Shown here one piece after another: positions 5,875 through 6,069 of a stretch of 6,069 nt of DNA (position 1 is the first letter of the stretch; each line of letters starts with the position of its first letter). Under the pieces are notes generated by a model that was given only the letters and a program-made list of their open reading frames with translations, was not told the DNA's origin and searched no databases. Source of the DNA: Nitrospirota bacterium (GTDB lineage: Bacteria; Nitrospirota; Thermodesulfovibrionia; Thermodesulfovibrionales; UBA6898). The translations under genes and the position numbers were made by a program. The stretch lies in the NCBI GenBank assembly GCA_021787505.1, contig JAJYLU010000126.1:1-6069 (forward strand), read 5' to 3'.

Positions 5875-6069
5875 ATGCGCGTATTACTTGTAGAAGACGA
5901 ACAGAATGTGGCCAATTTTTTGAAGAAAGGTCTGGAGGAGGAGTTTTATACCGTAGACGTGGCCGAGGACGGCGCCGAAGGATATAGCATGGCCACGTCA
6001 AAGGAATACGACTGCCTCATACTCGACGTCATGCTCCCTCAACTCAGCGGCATAGAGATATGCAAGAAG
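5875..6069 (+). CDS. OmpR-type response regulator, N-terminal part (runs off the window)
   Basis: The first 65 residues of a receiver domain are visible. M-R-V-L-L-V-E-D-E opens the domain, Glu7/Asp8 form the acidic Mg-binding pocket, and Asp51 in L-I-L-D-V-M-L-P is the phosphorylation site. The sequence looks like the OmpR/PhoB class, usually paired with a membrane histidine kinase, but the DNA-binding domain lies beyond the window. TAA at 5866-5868 is in frame just upstream, so the gene cannot start earlier. There is no Shine-Dalgarno at the right distance; an AAAGGAG at 5836-5842 is 32 bases away. A new transcription unit probably begins here. Whether it controls the hydrogenase is unknown. 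Confidence 0.9.
   Translation, partial: MRVLLVEDEQNVANFLKKGLEEEFYTVDVAEDGAEGYSMATSKEYDCLILDVMLPQLSGIEICKK

Overview
The window holds the structural operon of a membrane-bound, periplasm-facing group 1 [NiFe] uptake hydrogenase in the order small subunit, large subunit, b-type cytochrome, maturation protease (hyaA-hyaB-hyaC-hyaD). An accessory hypC lies just upstream. An UMF1/ATG22-like MFS transporter follows the operon, and the start of an OmpR-type response regulator runs off the right edge. Everything is on the + strand. The moderately GC-rich bacterial sequence, the selenocysteine use and the small-large-cytochrome-protease order suggest an anaerobic or facultative H2 oxidiser of the Desulfobacterota, Desulfuromonadota or Nitrospirota kind. 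That placement is inference.

The main discovery is in the large subunit. An automatic reading would start it at GTG 1905 and lose its N-terminus. The real frame opens at ATG 1692 with a good ribosome binding site, runs to 3401, and contains two in-frame TGA codons, at 1869-1871 and 1878-1880. They fall exactly on the two cysteines of the N-terminal (L1) Ni-binding motif, which reads R-I-U-G-V-U-T-T-V-H-A instead of R-I-C-G-V-C. No other in-frame stop interrupts the 569-residue product. The C-terminal (L2) motif is ordinary D-P-C-M-A-C-A-V-H. The gene therefore appears to encode a double-selenocysteine hydrogenase with Sec in L1, unlike classical [NiFeSe] hydrogenases, which carry one Sec in L2. 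Two adjacent hairpins right after the first TGA (1872-1895 and 1898-1914) are candidate bacterial SECIS elements. TGA is the genuine stop of hypC, hyaC and hyaD, so the codon is not reassigned throughout the genome.

The small subunit is odd in a matching place. The fourth cysteine of the proximal Fe-S cluster motif (CxxC) is asparagine (C70-A-G-N73), so the cluster next to the Ni-Fe site has only three of its usual cysteine ligands. The medial and distal cluster ligands, the Tat signal and the C-terminal membrane helix are intact.

Layout: hypC 13-279; non-coding and leader region 280-558 with a sigma70-like promoter (TTGACG-17-TATGGT) overlapping an inverted repeat, a 12-bp palindrome, a hairpin and a possible 49-codon upstream ORF; hyaA 559-1671; hyaB 1692-3401; hyaC 3414-4067; hyaD 4064-4564; MFS 4561-5826; response regulator from 5875. 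HyaA and HyaB would fold together, cross the membrane by the Tat pathway after HyaD trims HyaB, and pass electrons from H2 to the quinone pool through HyaC.
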